Assembly: GCA_025504975.1 (NCBI GenBank)
Contig: JANUWI010000010.1
Location: forward strand, 372,001 to 436,000
Direction of reading: 5' to 3'
Source of the DNA: Plenodomus lindquistii
Lineage: Eukaryota; Ascomycota; Dothideomycetes; Pleosporales; Leptosphaeriaceae
DNA: 64,000 nucleotides
Part shown: positions 12,501 through 23,953 of the stretch, piece by piece
Layout: each line of letters starts with the position of its first letter
Position numbering within the stretch: position 1 is the first letter of the stretch
Translations under genes and position numbers: made by a program
Notes under the pieces: model-generated
The model's database searches: none
Told to the model about the DNA's origin: nothing
What the model saw: the letters and a program-made list of their open reading frames with translations, nothing else

Positions 12501-14308
12501 GTCCGTGGTCCAGACTGTTTGAAAACGAAGCGAAGACTGGAAATTCCAGATGCAGGTTCGATGTACCTTGAAACCCTGAGTATAAGCGCCTTGATATGAG
12601 TCTTGGGAGGAAGATAAACGCAAGGGGTGCGTCTAACAATAACGCGTCCCGATGATGGGGTGCTGGACATACACGAAGCAGCTAATGCCGCGATCCTTCT
12701 GACAAAAGCCTGCTACCACAGATCGGTGAGCGTTGCCGCGAGATTTGGCTAACGATTCACGAACACAGACACCGGCTCGATTGCCCGCTATAGGCCGCAT
12801 TTTGCCGTCCACCGAAAGAAGTAGGAGGTTTCATGTGCTGTCTTTTGAGTGGTAGATATACACTTCGATGATCCTTTGATGAAAAAAGGGCCTGTGGCTG
12901 GATTTTTGCTACAATAGTCCAAGCTCTGGCTCAACTCAACTCAACCCCTTCCTCATGCGCACTAGCAACTTGGCGCTCGGCAACGAGTGCTAGGTACTAC
13001 ATTAAGCTAACGGATCCCTTCCGAGGAATCTCCCCAAATCCATATCTGCGCGACAAACACATCGAGGGTAAGGCCACCCCAGCTTACGATGAGCCTGGGT
13101 TCTTGGAGCTTCGCCCGAAGCATCGCGTGCCGTACTCAGGCTAGACAGAGGTCCACCGCACAGTTGAGGAGGCGAATCTTACAGTTCTTGCTCATTTGAC
13201 GCACAAGTCACGATTTCGACCTTGTCCAAATTGCATGTGCTACTCCGCAGACCTTGGGATCAGTATCATCTTGCGAGGGTTGTCAGAAACCGGTCAGGCT
13301 AGTAATTTCCCACCGCATGGTGACCACTGCTGACAGACACTCTGCTATGAAGACCAAGGCGCCCAAATACGCGTAGAATGCTCCATACTCCGTCGTTGCT
13401 CGATTGAGCCACTGATCTGACTGCAACGAAGACTTCTCAATGTCCAGAGAAGTTAGCGCGACACACTCTCCTAACTTACGGGGGTGATGTGAGCAGACGT
13501 CCTCACATGCGTGTATTGTGTGTAAGACGAGGGGAACCTAGGTCACATGTGAAAATGGCTTGGGTGAGGCTGGACGCGTCACGGTGATTGATGGTTTGGG
13601 TCTAATTCGAATCCTTCGAAGGATTAACATTCAGCTTCAACGTGCTATTCTTTGGTAGGGCCTACCTTTGCAGCCACACAAAAAGACACAATCCTGACAG
13701 TGGAAAGCGAATGGGGGGTAACATGCAGTACACGCTGTCTTCAGATAATGACATCGTCGACGGTAGTGTACTCTGTATGCGGTGTGACGGGGGTAGAGCT
13801 CCACCTGCCGACAGACGTAGGTAAATATGGTGAACAGAAGGTCCAGCACAGGCGAGCGACCCCTGACCTCCTCTCCGCTCTCCGAGTAATTACTTGAAAT
13901 GGTCAGAATGTCTGAAATGACTCGCGCATTACCCAACAGCTCCGATAGTCATGATAAGTTGAAAGTGAGGCGAACATGGCATGCGCCTGGCGGGATACCC
14001 ATCTGACATCGCTAAAAACTTTTGCAAGTCATTGTCAGAAACAACTCCACTCTGCGACTTGCGAAATCCCCCGTTAGGCCGCAATTTCTCGCAATGTCGT
14101 TGTTCATGTGCCAGGATCCTAATATGCGTCTTGACTCAATCGCGTTAGGAGCTGATGGATCACGGAACCCCTTCCGCGGATCATGAGCAATGATGCAATG
14201 TCTGTGGAGTAACGTCAAACATCACTTTTAGAAGTTTGAGCGCAATAACAGACGACACAATCTCCCAGAACTACGAATCAACAGACTCGATCCGCATAAG
14301 ATAGCACG
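9507..14308. other. long gene-poor stretch, 4.8 kb
   Basis: No gene could be assembled on either strand: open frames are short, lack family motifs and do not splice together. One exon-like fragment is present at about 12995-13142 (see findings). Base composition is ordinary, so this is not a RIP-type AT-rich block. It may be old decayed sequence, lineage-specific sequence or long regulatory DNA. Confidence 0.5.
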
Positions 14309-15233
14309 ATGTCTCCTTCAGGCTTGGCTGTACTCATTGGCGCCGGTCCTGCAACCGTAAGTTGGCTAGCAGCCTATAAGGGAAAGTAATAGCATAAGGC
14401 TTACACAACTGGATTTAGGGCACAGGAATAGCGCGTATCCTATCCCATCCATCGCACGGCAACCTGGCAGTGGCACTCCTGGCGCGCCGTCCCGAATCGC
14501 TCTCATCAGTGATCAGCAACATCCGCAGTACTAGTCCAGATGCGGTCCTGGAATCCTTCCCTACAGATACTTCAGAGGATTCATTGAGAAAAGCCTTCGA
14601 GGATATCAAAACACACAAGAGCTTCCAGGGTCTTAAGTTGAAGTTGTCAATCTACAGCATCAAGCACTCCTCCAAAAAGCCATTTCTGCAAGAGACAAGG
14701 AGCGAATTTGAGGAAAGTCTCGAGACATATGTTGGCGGGGCATTTACGTTTGCCCAGGAAAGTCTGAAGAGGTTCTTTGATGACCACGGCGACAAGGGAC
14801 TCCAGGAGGGAGGGGGAAAGAAGGGGGTCAGTATGGCCTGACGATTTGGTCACAGTGAAGTTGACTCATGCTAGACGCTTATTTTTACTGGTACCCTCGG
14901 AGCACTGAGGTGCAGGTACATGATCCCACAGCATGCTTTTTAGGGGCTTTTTACTGATGCCCGCACAGTGCGCAATTCGCAGCCTACGGCGCAGGTCGCT
15001 CCTCGGTCCGGCAACTGGCCCAGACTCTAGCCCGCGAGATGAGTGAGCGCGGTATTCACGTTGTCCACACGATCGGTAACGGGGCCATCGCCGACGAGGA
15101 CGGAGAAGACCAGAAAACTGGAAAGAAGATGAGCGCGGATGCTGTAGGCGAGACGTACTTGTTCTTGCACAACCAAAAGCCATGTCTGTGGACCCACGAG
15201 CTAGATATGCGACCTGCTTGTGAAAAATTTTAG
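14309..15233 (+). CDS. atypical short-chain dehydrogenase/reductase (SDR)
   Basis: Model: join(14309..14356, 14419..14826, 14875..14915, 14969..15233), 253 aa, a normal SDR length. The N-terminus has a Rossmann glycine-rich turn, LIGAGPATGTGIARIL, for NAD(P) binding. LIFTGTLGALR corresponds to the strand that usually bears the catalytic Ser. AAYGAGRSSVRQLAQTLARE is the helix that usually carries Tyr-x3-Lys. Tyr is kept but Lys is replaced by Arg, and the Ser position reads as Thr, so the classical catalytic set is incomplete. HVVHTIGNGAI then matches the substrate-loop region. Bacterial and fungal relatives of this subgroup are often annotated simply as SDR oxidoreductases. Introns of 62, 48 and 53 nt close in phase. 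The substrate is unknown. Confidence 0.83.
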
Positions 15234-16887
15234 CGTTGTAAGTTCAAAAAATATTATAATAGACTTTTACTGTTCCGATATCTTTCCAGAGGTTTCCCCC
15301 ACTTTGATTGATAGGAAAAGTCTCCATGGGGTTACACAAAGTCTTCGACTGACGTTGGATGAAGCGTGCGTGGTATGCGGAAAAGGCCCGATAGCCCAAA
15401 GCCCCGACTTACGCTCGGGAACCAGCGCAGGTACAACGCTGACGACTGCCTGGCGCTCGGTAATGTCACTTCGCTTAGCACGGTAGGAACCGTATGGTTA
15501 TTGCGGGCAGCCACTGATCCGGCATTAAGGGTGTACGGCGTCGATCATGTGCTGTGGAGTCTTTGCCACTTGGCACATTTCATGACTTTGGCCCCCTACA
15601 CAGACTAAACAGCGAGCCACATGGCACTGGTAGGGGAGTCCTCTTCGATAGACCAGATCTGGTGTTCCGCTACTTGAATTATATGGTCGTGAAAGCTTGG
15701 CGGTGACATGTCGATGTGTACCACACGTTCTCCGCGGTCTCTCCTGGGAGACAGTGGATACCCTTATAACGATCTACTGATACAAACTATATGCGCATTA
15801 CGACGATAAAAAATCCTTCAAGGGGCGATTTCTTTTGGCGTAAATAACAATAATCTTGAGATCGAGCTACATCAAAGAATTGTTGCATATAGTACAGCAC
15901 GAACCCGACGTCTTTAGTAGTGACATTAGATTCTTGCCTGCCAACTAGCTTTATTGAGCGCTTAAAAGCCGTTGTTAGCGCCAAGAAACCTGCGCTACAG
16001 CGATACCCATGGTAAACTTAGTATATTGATCGAAACAAGCTGACCGGAGGCAATTGTTAGAACACTCGGAAGAGAAAAATCACTCTTCAAATTATGTCCC
16101 CTATGACTTCCCTTATAGCCCCTCCATCCGCTGTTCACATCGCTACTATTCCCGCATTTGGCAAGTTTCTCCGAACCTGTGACGTATCTAGCCTTATGCA
16201 ATTATGCTTAAGATAGCTCGCTACTTATACGCATTCGAAATGATTTGCAGTCGTGGCTTGCAGGACGCTACAGCCTTCTCCTTGGCTCCATTATCTAGCG
16301 CAGAAAAGTTTGGTAAGGAGACGCACGGTGAAAGCCTTCAATGCGGGACTAAATGTGGCTCCAAAGTGCTGGGGAAGCCGTTCATGGCCTGTGAGCGGTG
16401 ATCTGTCTGTATATCGTTATGGTAAGACTATGAATAGAATCGGAGCGAATTCGTAGCATCTCCGCTCACTTGTGTAATGTGGCGCTCAAGCATACATATA
16501 TCGTGGTGAGACATATACACAACATATGCTCGTTTACCTGTAGGGAATACACATGTTGACAGAGAAATCCCTGTAGAGCTCTAGATGCATGGTGCTTACT
16601 GTCGGAAGTAGCATTCCTAACATCTGGGACTTGACACGGACAGTTACCTTCGCAAGGTAGATCTGAGTTGGTTTGAACCGACCGTGAAACAGCGTCTCCT
16701 AATTCGGCTGCCCATTACTACAAGCACAAATTAACCACAAAACGATCTCAGTATCTTATACGAAGGAACTTCTCTCCCTTGTAGCAATGTTGCACGAGCA
16801 GTCAGGGTTTGTACCTAGGTAGGTCTCTTCCACCAGGAAACAAGCTTGAAGAAGCTAAGACGAATAACAACAATGGTATCCCCATCC
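15234..16887. other. gene-poor stretch, nothing recognised
   Basis: Short open frames on both strands show no motif and do not splice into a longer protein. Confidence 0.5.
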
Positions 16888-17640
16888 TCAAAAACCCGTT
16901 CGTTTATTGTACAGGCCCTTAAACATACAACAAGCAGACATCGCATAAAGAAATCGTCTCCTCGCTGCTATAAAGACGTGAGATCCATGCTTTCGCACAG
17001 CGGTGTTGACCCCACACCTAATATTGCCTCGAACGCCTTTCTCCAAAGTATCCACAGTCGCAGCACCAGCAACAAGACCACTCCAGAGAACATCAGAAGA
17101 TTCACGTGTATCGCTGTACAAACCCAAATTCGATAAATCCTCGATCCAGCTCCCCATCCTCTCACCACGAAGCTTACTTACTCCAGATACTCACCACAGC
17201 CTCCCAACATACACACCTAACCGAGCCAAACCACCCCGCTACCTTCTCAACCCTTACTACCTGTACCCATGAGCCTCGCATCAATCCTGAACAAAGCGAC
17301 CATGGCATCCACACACGGGATGAACGTATCATCCAAGAACGAAAAGCTCAGCGCGCGTCTTGGCTCACGCACACGCAACGCTTTGTCACAGACACTGGCG
17401 TTTGTGTGAATACCAACTTCGGTGTAACATAGGCGTCTATCAAGAGCTTCCGTACTACTCTTGAGCGCTTTTAGACCATCTTAATCGACCTCACGAGCTG
17501 CGTCGAGCGCATCGGATAGTGTGTCGATGAACTCGCATCTCAGCGTTGAGGAAATGGACTCATCTGCGGATGTCTAGAATGGCGGAATTCGCTAGATGGG
17601 CGCTGATGTCGTGTAGGGAGTGTCTTGTGAGTCTATCCCA
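16888..17640 (-). pseudogene. decayed coding region, unknown family
   Basis: Read on the minus strand, several protein-like blocks follow each other in different frames or across stops: TRHSLHDISAHLANSAILDI, then FIDTLSDALDAAREV, then DGLKALKSSTEALDRRLCYT, then SFSFLDDTFIPCVDAM, and finally an 89-codon open frame with WIEDLSNLGLYSDTRESSDV and LVAGAATVDTLEKGV. A TAA interrupts the helix between the second and third blocks, and a TGA lies after the fourth. The blocks read like one alpha-helical protein that has accumulated stops and a frameshift. CAA-to-TAA and CGA-to-TGA changes would explain the stops. An intron-rich intact gene cannot be excluded, since I could not find splice sites that remove all the lesions. 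I do not recognise the family. Confidence 0.4.
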
Positions 17641-18207
17641 TCTTTTCTAATCATGTTCATGTTCATGTTCGTGTTTGTATTGCATAGTCTGGCCGGTGGA
17701 ACGATGTCTTCTTGCAAACTTCTTCATGGGTAGAACTCCTGAATTACTGGACCTTTTCGATTTCTAATGGGTCCGTATTGGCCAATTGTGGGCGTCTCCT
17801 TTACGAGACCTTGCCGAGTCTGTGGTGAGAAGATTGATGGGAAGATGGTAAGCGTGTAGCTGAGAGTTGAGCTTGTAGTCGGATTTATGGTCTGGTAGCA
17901 TGCCACTTCCGTGTGCGAGGGGAGATCGTGCTTCTCTGCACAGAAATTACCTACCGCGTACTCTTTCAGGCTACAATTCCCCACCATAAGGGAAGAAGTA
18001 TGGCAGTCATTGCGTCCTCCACCTGGGTCAACAATGACTGTGCCAGATGGCCTTACAAGGCTAGTGTATGCTAACTCCTCGGCGTTATATGTATACGCAG
18101 GATGCCATATTCAACACACGGAGACCCGGCTTTGTATACGGAACTCGCACAGAGATCTCAAATCCTCATGGCGACTATTCCCAAGCATACCATAGGATGG
18201 AAAGACT
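17641..18207. other. intergenic, nothing recognised
   Basis: No convincing reading frame is seen. A short near-tandem ATGTTC run lies near 17650-17675. Confidence 0.5.
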
Positions 18208-18834
18208 TCAAGTGATGAACTGAAACTTCTTCGCAGTCTTGCTCCTCATCACCATACTTTCCTTATCTCTCGGCTGCTTCGCTCTTACAGGGAAACCCTC
18301 CCTCTGCGGGCTAGCAGGCTTTATTTTCCTCATTGATGGGTCCGCCGCCCCAGCCTTCAACACTTGCAGCATATTATCCAGCAGCTGCCCCGTCTCCTCG
18401 CACAATGTCGTGAATTTTGCCGGTATAAGCGGCGCCAGCACATGCAGCCTCAAACTCCCTTTGAGATCCAGACTCCGCCCCTGCCTCAATACAGCCAGCA
18501 AATCAGGCCGGTTCACTACTGCCGCGGCATTCACAAGGCTCCCTTTCTCATCGTATCCGCGGGCTGCCAGCTCGTGGCGCACTGCTTGTCGCAGGCGGCG
18601 CCGCGCCCATGTCCGCACGCAGCTGGATTTTGTGAGGTCGAGGCCGGTGGTGACGTGCCACCAGAGGCCTTCTTTGCGGCGCTCGGCTTGGCGACGCTTT
18701 TGGGCGATGTGTAAGGGGTGTGAGGGGTCGGTTGCGATGTGGTGGAGGATAAAGGTTTTGTACTCGGGGGTGTAGCTGATCTTGAATGTTTTGGGTTGTT
18801 GGCGGCTGATGAGCTGGAATATGTTTTTGGCCAT
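18208..18834 (-). CDS. basic protein of unknown function, 208 aa
   Basis: A single uninterrupted frame of 208 codons starts at ATG 18834 (MAKNIFQLISRQQ) and ends in TGA. The protein is basic (KRRQAERRK and RTWARRRLRQAVRHEL segments), with a conserved-looking central part WWHVTTGLDL and a C-terminal Lys/Arg-rich tail. The reading frame remains open upstream of the ATG but has no other Met. A different frame just upstream reads like a mitochondrial presequence (FRRNPSNLAFIPNSL), so a spliced longer N-terminus is possible. I do not recognise the family. The composition would suit an organelle ribosome- or RNA-associated protein, which is inference only. It is divergent from the eIF1A gene across 345 bases. 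Confidence 0.65.
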   Translation of the reverse strand: MAKNIFQLISRQQPKTFKISYTPEYKTFILHHIATDPSHPLHIAQKRRQAERRKEGLWWHVTTGLDLTKSSCVRTWARRRLRQAVRHELAARGYDEKGSLVNAAAVVNRPDLLAVLRQGRSLDLKGSLRLHVLAPLIPAKFTTLCEETGQLLDNMLQVLKAGAADPSMRKIKPASPQREGFPVRAKQPRDKESMVMRSKTAKKFQFIT

Positions 18835-19179
18835 GGCGCGGAAGGGGGCGCTGCTGCATGGGCAGAGCTTAGACGCTTGAATATGGAAGGGCTTGTAGAT
18901 GTGCTGCTGTGTCGTGCTATTGCTGTTGTTAGAGAGTTCGGAATGAACGCAAGGTTCGATGGGTTCCTTCGGAACAGGAAGACGCTAGACCCGGACGGGT
19001 AAGGGTGTGGGCTTAGTGCGTGGCTCAAAGGCAACCCACAGTGAGTCGAACCCACACATCAAACAGGCCCGCCACTAGATATATTCCTGCCTACGCCGCA
19101 CACCCATCACAACACACGCGCCTCTCCACCACACAAAACACCCCTACACACCCAGTGAAGCCCCAACACAGTCTTCACG
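18835..19179. promoter_or_regulatory. divergent intergenic region upstream of eIF1A
   Basis: These 345 bases lie between the divergent starts of the basic protein gene and eIF1A. The right half is CA-rich (ACACACC/CACAACAC runs at 19095-19150), a common feature of strong fungal housekeeping promoters and leaders. No defined binding site is claimed. Confidence 0.45.
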
Positions 19180-19381
19180 ATGCCCAAGAACAAGGGAAAG
19201 GTGCGTCTTCCAACTCCCCCCGCCAGCTGTTGGCGGGGCATGCCATCACAGCGCAGCGCCCAACCATGACGCCACCACCACCACCCAACACACTCAACAC
19301 CGATGCTAACACACCCCCCAGGGAGGTAAAAACAGGCGCCGTGGCAAGAACGAAAACGACAACGAAAAGCGCGAACTCGTC

Positions 19382-19413
<32 letters not shown>

Positions 19414-19841
19414 CGTCAAGATGCTGGGCAACGGCCGCCTCGAAGCACAGTGTTTCGACGGCGCGCGGCGGCTCGCCCATATCCGCGGCAAACTGCGCAA
19501 GAAGGTCTGGATCAACCAGGGCGACATTATTCTTCTGAGTTTGCGCGATTACCAGGATGAGAAGGGCGATGTGATTATGAAGTACTCTGGTATGTTTGAA
19601 TACGGTTTACTGTTGTGGCAGTGTGCCAGGGTAGATGCTAACAGTGCGAATAGCCGACGAAGCCCGTTCATTAAAAGCTTACGGCGAACTCCCCGAAAAC
19701 GCAAAGATCAACGAGACGGATACGTACGGCGACCAGGGCGACGAGGGCATCGGTTTCGAATTCGACGAGGACCGCGATGACAGTGATTCCGACGAGGCGG
19801 ATGGTACGGGCAAGAAGGAGATTGATATCGATGACATCTAG
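19180..19841 (+). CDS. TIF11: translation initiation factor eIF1A
   Basis: Model: join(19180..19200, 19322..19589, 19654..19841), 158 aa (yeast eIF1A is 153). The first exon is only seven codons, MPKNKGK. Exon 2 gives the basic arm GGKNRRRGKNEN and the OB fold with ELVFKEEGQEYAQVVKMLGN, GRLEAQCFDG, KLRKKVWINQGDIILLSLR and YQDEKGDVIMKY. Exon 3 gives the acidic tail ending EIDIDDI, which is the conserved eIF1A C-terminus that contacts eIF5B. The protein binds the 40S A-site, promotes scanning and start-codon selection, and acts in the cytosol with eIF1 and eIF5B. The first intron (121 nt) has a GCTAAC branch site. Identification is secure. Confidence 0.97.
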
Positions 19842-20154
19842 AGGAGTTGTGTGGGAAAGAAGGGGGCAATGTCCGCCATGCTGTCTCGATATTCTTGTCG
19901 CTCGGCTGCACGAGATACGGGCTGCTCAAATGCTGCTTCTTGCGAGCGGGCGGACGGTCATTTGGAGGCGCGTAGGAGGTACGAGTACTCGAGGGGGGAA
20001 AAGCATGGAAGACTCCTCGGTTTATCTTGGTTTAGGCTTCATGGCATGGCTCATGGTTCATCAATCACATAGCGGACGGACTAAATGCATACCCCATTTA
20101 CTTTACCCACTCTTCCCCTAAACACCCCTCCTTCTTCTCTCGTTCCTCCTCTAC
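19842..20154. other. convergent 3' region of eIF1A and RAD1
   Basis: These 313 bases separate two stop codons on opposite strands. The right end is C/T-rich on the plus strand. No gene is seen. Confidence 0.6.
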
Positions 20155-23052
20155 TCATCCCCACGTAGGCATCTCAACACCCTCATACACACTCCGATTA
20201 AAAAACCGATATATCCTCCTCCCCACATCCGTCCCCACCAGCCAACAAACCTCTCTCTCCTGCATATTCGCAAGCTCATACACACTCTCACACCTCAACA
20301 TGAGCGTCGTAACCACACTCTCCGTGACCCCAGGCAACGCCCTCAACATATCCTGACTCGTCTGGTTGAAACTCCTCAGCTCGTCGCCGCCCATGCTCGG
20401 ATCTAGTCCAAGGGATACAGCTTTCATCGGATCCGGTTCATCAGCACCCTTTTTCAACTCTGCAAAGATTTCCGCAGTCTGATACGGCGAGCTGGACCAT
20501 ATGATGCGAAGACGGGGAAACGCAAGCGTCAGCATAACCAACTTGGATTGCAGATCCGGTGCAGCAGCCAGACCGGACGCGTTTGCCGCCGGGGCCGAGA
20601 AATCCATGAACGGTTCCAGAGTAAAGGATTTGTTTGCGTCGAATTCAATGAGTAGCATGGGTTGTTTGTAGTGCTCCATCATGCTTTCGACTTGGTTGAA
20701 GAGCCGCCCGTTGGAAAAGGATTGGATTAGGTCGCGCACGGATTTGCGCTCTATGCATATTCCGGGCGTGAGTACGTAGTCGCCTACTGTGAGCATGCAG
20801 GGGACTATTACGATGGCGCGGCCGTGCAGGAGGGATGGGAGCGAGGAGCGGAATTCTCGAACGTCGACGACGACGCGGGGGGGTTCTGTTGTTGCGGTTA
20901 GGCGACCACCGCCGGCGATGCGCGTGTTGATTGTGCGGAGGAAGGATTCTTCGGGGGCGAGGTTGGCGTTTGTATTTAGTGTTAGGGCCATATTTCCGCG
21001 TTCTTTGATAAGGCGTGTGAAGGCGTCTTTTTCTCTGCGAACGGCGGAGAGGTAGCGTTGTTCTTCTACGCTGCCGCCGTAGTACATGAAGAAGACTTTT
21101 ACGGTGCGGTCGGTGTGTGATGAGCGGTATACTTCGATGCGGCGGATGAAGGCTGCGTCAGGCTCGTACATGACGACGTAGCGAGGCTTTGTTTCGTCGA
21201 GAATGTGCTCGTCGAGGTCGCCGGCGTAGGGGTGTACGATGATGAGCGAATCCATGTCGAAGAGCTCGTACATCGAGTCCATGTTTTCGAGGGGGTCGTA
21301 GCCTACTTCGCCCGGCTTCTGGGCGGCTTCGAGGTCCGTGGGCTCGAGTTCTGCCATGAGGCTTGCGATGTGGGAGTCGCGGTCTCCTGCTGTGCGAACA
21401 GCGCCTGTATCTGAACGAGATGGGCCAGCTGCTGCGTTGCCGCCGCCTCTTATGCGACGACGTTTGTTGGGTGGAGGTTTGCCAGAGGTTTTGCTCATGC
21501 CACTTTGCACGCTACGATCTGTGCTGGTATTGATGGCCTTTTGATTCTCTGAGAAGAGTGCTGTGCTGACTTTGCTGAAGTCTCGTTTCCATGTCAGGTA
21601 ATTGCGAAGTTTTCGACGCATCATGAATTTCGCTGAGGGCTCATGATCGTCCTCGGCGTCCTCATCCGTCACAGTCCCTTCTGCTTCAGCATACATGGTC
21701 TGCAGGTACTCTCTGAGTTGAGAACATGTCCCTTGGTCACCGCACATTATGAGAATGGAGCCATTAGACGAATCTTGTGGTGTAGGGTTGAAGTAGGCAT
21801 CCTGTTCGATTTCTTGCAAAATCTCTGCGAGCTGTGTCCATTTGGGAAGCTCTTCCAGCACGGGCTCGAGAGACTCTGGAACGACATTGGAGCTGTTGGC
21901 CAATTCGGCATTAGTCATTCTTCCCTTGTAGACTCTTCGCTTCGCCGTTGTGAAAATGGTATCCGCGGCATCGAGGAACAGCCATGGAGACTGATTTTGC
22001 TTGGTCGACCCAGGCGGTGGCTGTGATGCGGCGAGTACAGTATCCAGATATTTGTTGAAATTGACAGCATCATACGTAAGGAGAGCATGCAAAATCGTCC
22101 GAAGCAATGATAAATCCCGCACGACCTGTCGTGTTTTGAAACTCGTTCGATGCCAAACAGGATCCAGTTGCCGTCGGATGATCTGATCGAAGTTCTTATG
22201 CAGCGCACTGTCGACATTCCAGTCCTCCACCTCAAGTCCAGGATTTGCCTTCTTGAGCTCGCTGATGCTGGCTTCCACACACGCCATCACAGCGTTTTGT
22301 ATGTCCTGCATTGCCTCGGTCATGGGCACCTCCAGCTCAATGACCTCTGCCTTCTTGCGTCCTTCCAGCGAGTTGGCGACTGAGACGTGGAACCTCGGGT
22401 ACAGCGCCGGTTTCGTTAAGAAGAGATTCTTCATCATGTTCGCTAGCGGCGAGAAACCAGTCGTGAACGGTTCAGGCGTGTCCGAAAAGGCCTTCAGAAA
22501 GCCCGCCTTGTTCTTCTGCCGGTATATCCTCAAAATGAAGGCCTCCAGCGATGTAGCAACTACTCTCTCAGCGTGCAGTACTACAATGCCCGTGACCGTC
22601 GCAGGATCGAGCAGGCCTGACAGAAAGTCGACAATCAGAATACGCGACGTAATACTGAAAATACCACCCTGTGCATACATCTTCTCTCTCGTCCCCACGG
22701 TCATCAAATCCGTATTGACCAAGCTCAGCCCGCGACACTTGGGCGCATTGCTCACAGCCGCATGCTCAGCCAGCGCCTCGCCAATCCAGACATTCTCGCG
22801 GTCGTCGGCGCCCACGAGCAGGATGAGATTGTTCCCAGCGGCATCGTATGAGTGGAGGAGGTTCGTGACTATGCGCAAGAGACCGAGGCCCCGCGCAAGG
22901 ATGACGAGCTCATCTTCTTCGCGTAGCTCTGTGAAGATGTCTTGTTGGAATTCCTATGATGATGTCATTAGTAGGTGGTTTCTGGAAGTGGAGAGATGGG
23001 AAGGTACAAGAGGTAACGAGAGCTTCACGGGCGCCTGCGCATCGTCCGGCAT
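20155..23052 (-). CDS. RAD1: XPF/Rad1 structure-specific DNA repair endonuclease
   Basis: Model: complement(join(20155..22953, 23008..23052)), 947 aa. The short first exon reads MPDDAQAPVKLSLPL and joins EFQQDIFTELREEDEL, the conserved Rad1 start. ARGLGLLRIVTNLLHSYD and the helicase-like region (SRILIVDFLSGLL, AFILRIYRQKNKAGFLKAFS) follow. A basic disordered linker (PPNKRRRIRGGG) lies mid-protein. The ERCC4 nuclease domain has VVVDVREFRSSLPSLLHGR and the catalytic signature I-E750-R-K-S-V-R-D. The C-terminus has the tandem helix-hairpin-helix region (MLRALPGVTESVVTTLM). The enzyme cuts 5' of bubble and flap junctions in nucleotide excision repair and single-strand annealing, together with Rad10/ERCC1, in the nucleus. 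Length and motif order are those of an intact gene. Confidence 0.96.
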
Positions 23053-23431
23053 TGGGTCGAAGGCGGGGTTTCGCTGGGCTGCGGGAGGGTGGGGTGACGC
23101 GTGTGGAGGCTTGCTAGGATCGAGGCGCGGAACGTCTGCGCGGTCACGAGACTTGCATTGGACTCGAATCTAAGGCTGATTTGAAGGCGCGATACATGTA
23201 CGGTCATTTCCGGTCGCCTACCGAGTGCAACGACAAATAGATCACACGAGGGAATGTGTGATCAAGTCGGGTGCACGGAATCTACATCTAGGCAGAACCT
23301 TCTTGTGGGCATTCAGCTGCTACCTTGCATGCTCAGTATATTACAACAAGCAAACGTGGACTCGTAATGTCGTATTGATACATTTACTATTACAACGTGC
23401 TGAAGAGCGTACTGGTATGCCTCAGGCACCC
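23053..23431. promoter_or_regulatory. intergenic region upstream of RAD1
   Basis: This stretch lies between the start of RAD1 and the 3' end of CBP4, both on the minus strand. The RAD1 frame stays open upstream of the chosen ATG but has no other Met. Confidence 0.45.
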
Positions 23432-23953
23432 TTATTGCGTACTCGCCCGGATCTCTGCCTGCCTCCTGCGGCCTTCGGCAGCATACGCATCTCGCTCTTG
23501 CCTGCGAACTTCTTGTTCGTCTGCGGATCGCTTTGCATCCATTTCCTTCTGTGCAGTCCAGACTACAGCCGTCAGCACTGTGGTTGTATTGGAGCGACGC
23601 TTGTCTGATGGTGAACGATCATCCACTTACTGGGCCTATCTGACTTTGATGCCTCCTTCAATTGGCCCACAAAGGCGTCAAAGTCCTTTTGCCGCTGCTC
23701 TCTGCCAGCAAGGGCCTTCTTCTGCAGTTCTGGGCTGTACCTCTGGACCGAGTAAGTTTGTGATTGGACCTCACGTGGCGTGGAGACATACCTTGAAGAT
23801 CTCCTCTTCAGACGGCGTCACCCACATGACGAGCGCGGGACCGCCAATACATAGCACTGCGCCTCTGCAAGATGTCAGACCCCATGTCTAGTGACGGTTG
23901 GGAGGGCCTACGTACGCCGAGATGGCCTTGATGTATGCTCTCGTAGACGGCAT
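23432..23953 (-). CDS. CBP4: Cbp4, cytochrome bc1 complex assembly factor
   Basis: Model: complement(join(23432..23562, 23631..23742, 23792..23864, 23916..23953)), 117 aa; introns of 51, 49 and 68 nt close in phase. The protein reads MPSTRAYIKAISA, then a single transmembrane helix GGAVLCIGGPALVMWVTP, then the family signature PSEEEIFKRYSPELQKKAL, EFD-like KDFDAFVGQLKEASKSDRPI, and a charged C-terminal coiled coil (EVRRQERDAYAAEGRRRQ). Cbp4 sits in the mitochondrial inner membrane and is needed with Cbp3-Cbp6 for cytochrome b insertion and complex III assembly. Length and hydrophobic pattern match fungal Cbp4. It is divergent from the Skt5-like gene across 1.1 kb. Confidence 0.92.

Noticed and set aside
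8131..15233. A biosynthetic cluster made of the Zn2Cys6 factor, the dioxygenase and the SDR
   Set aside because: No polyketide, peptide or terpene core enzyme is present, and the SDR is separated by 4.8 kb of gene-free DNA. The grouping is not supported beyond proximity.
18531..19055. 174-codon Ser/Pro-rich minus-strand frame
   Set aside because: It overlaps the basic protein frame in another phase and has the composition of a shadow. Only its first part, resembling a presequence, is kept as a note.
19022..19070. GAGTCGAACCC string resembling a tRNA T-arm on the minus strand
   Set aside because: No matching acceptor, D-arm or anticodon stem can be formed around it.
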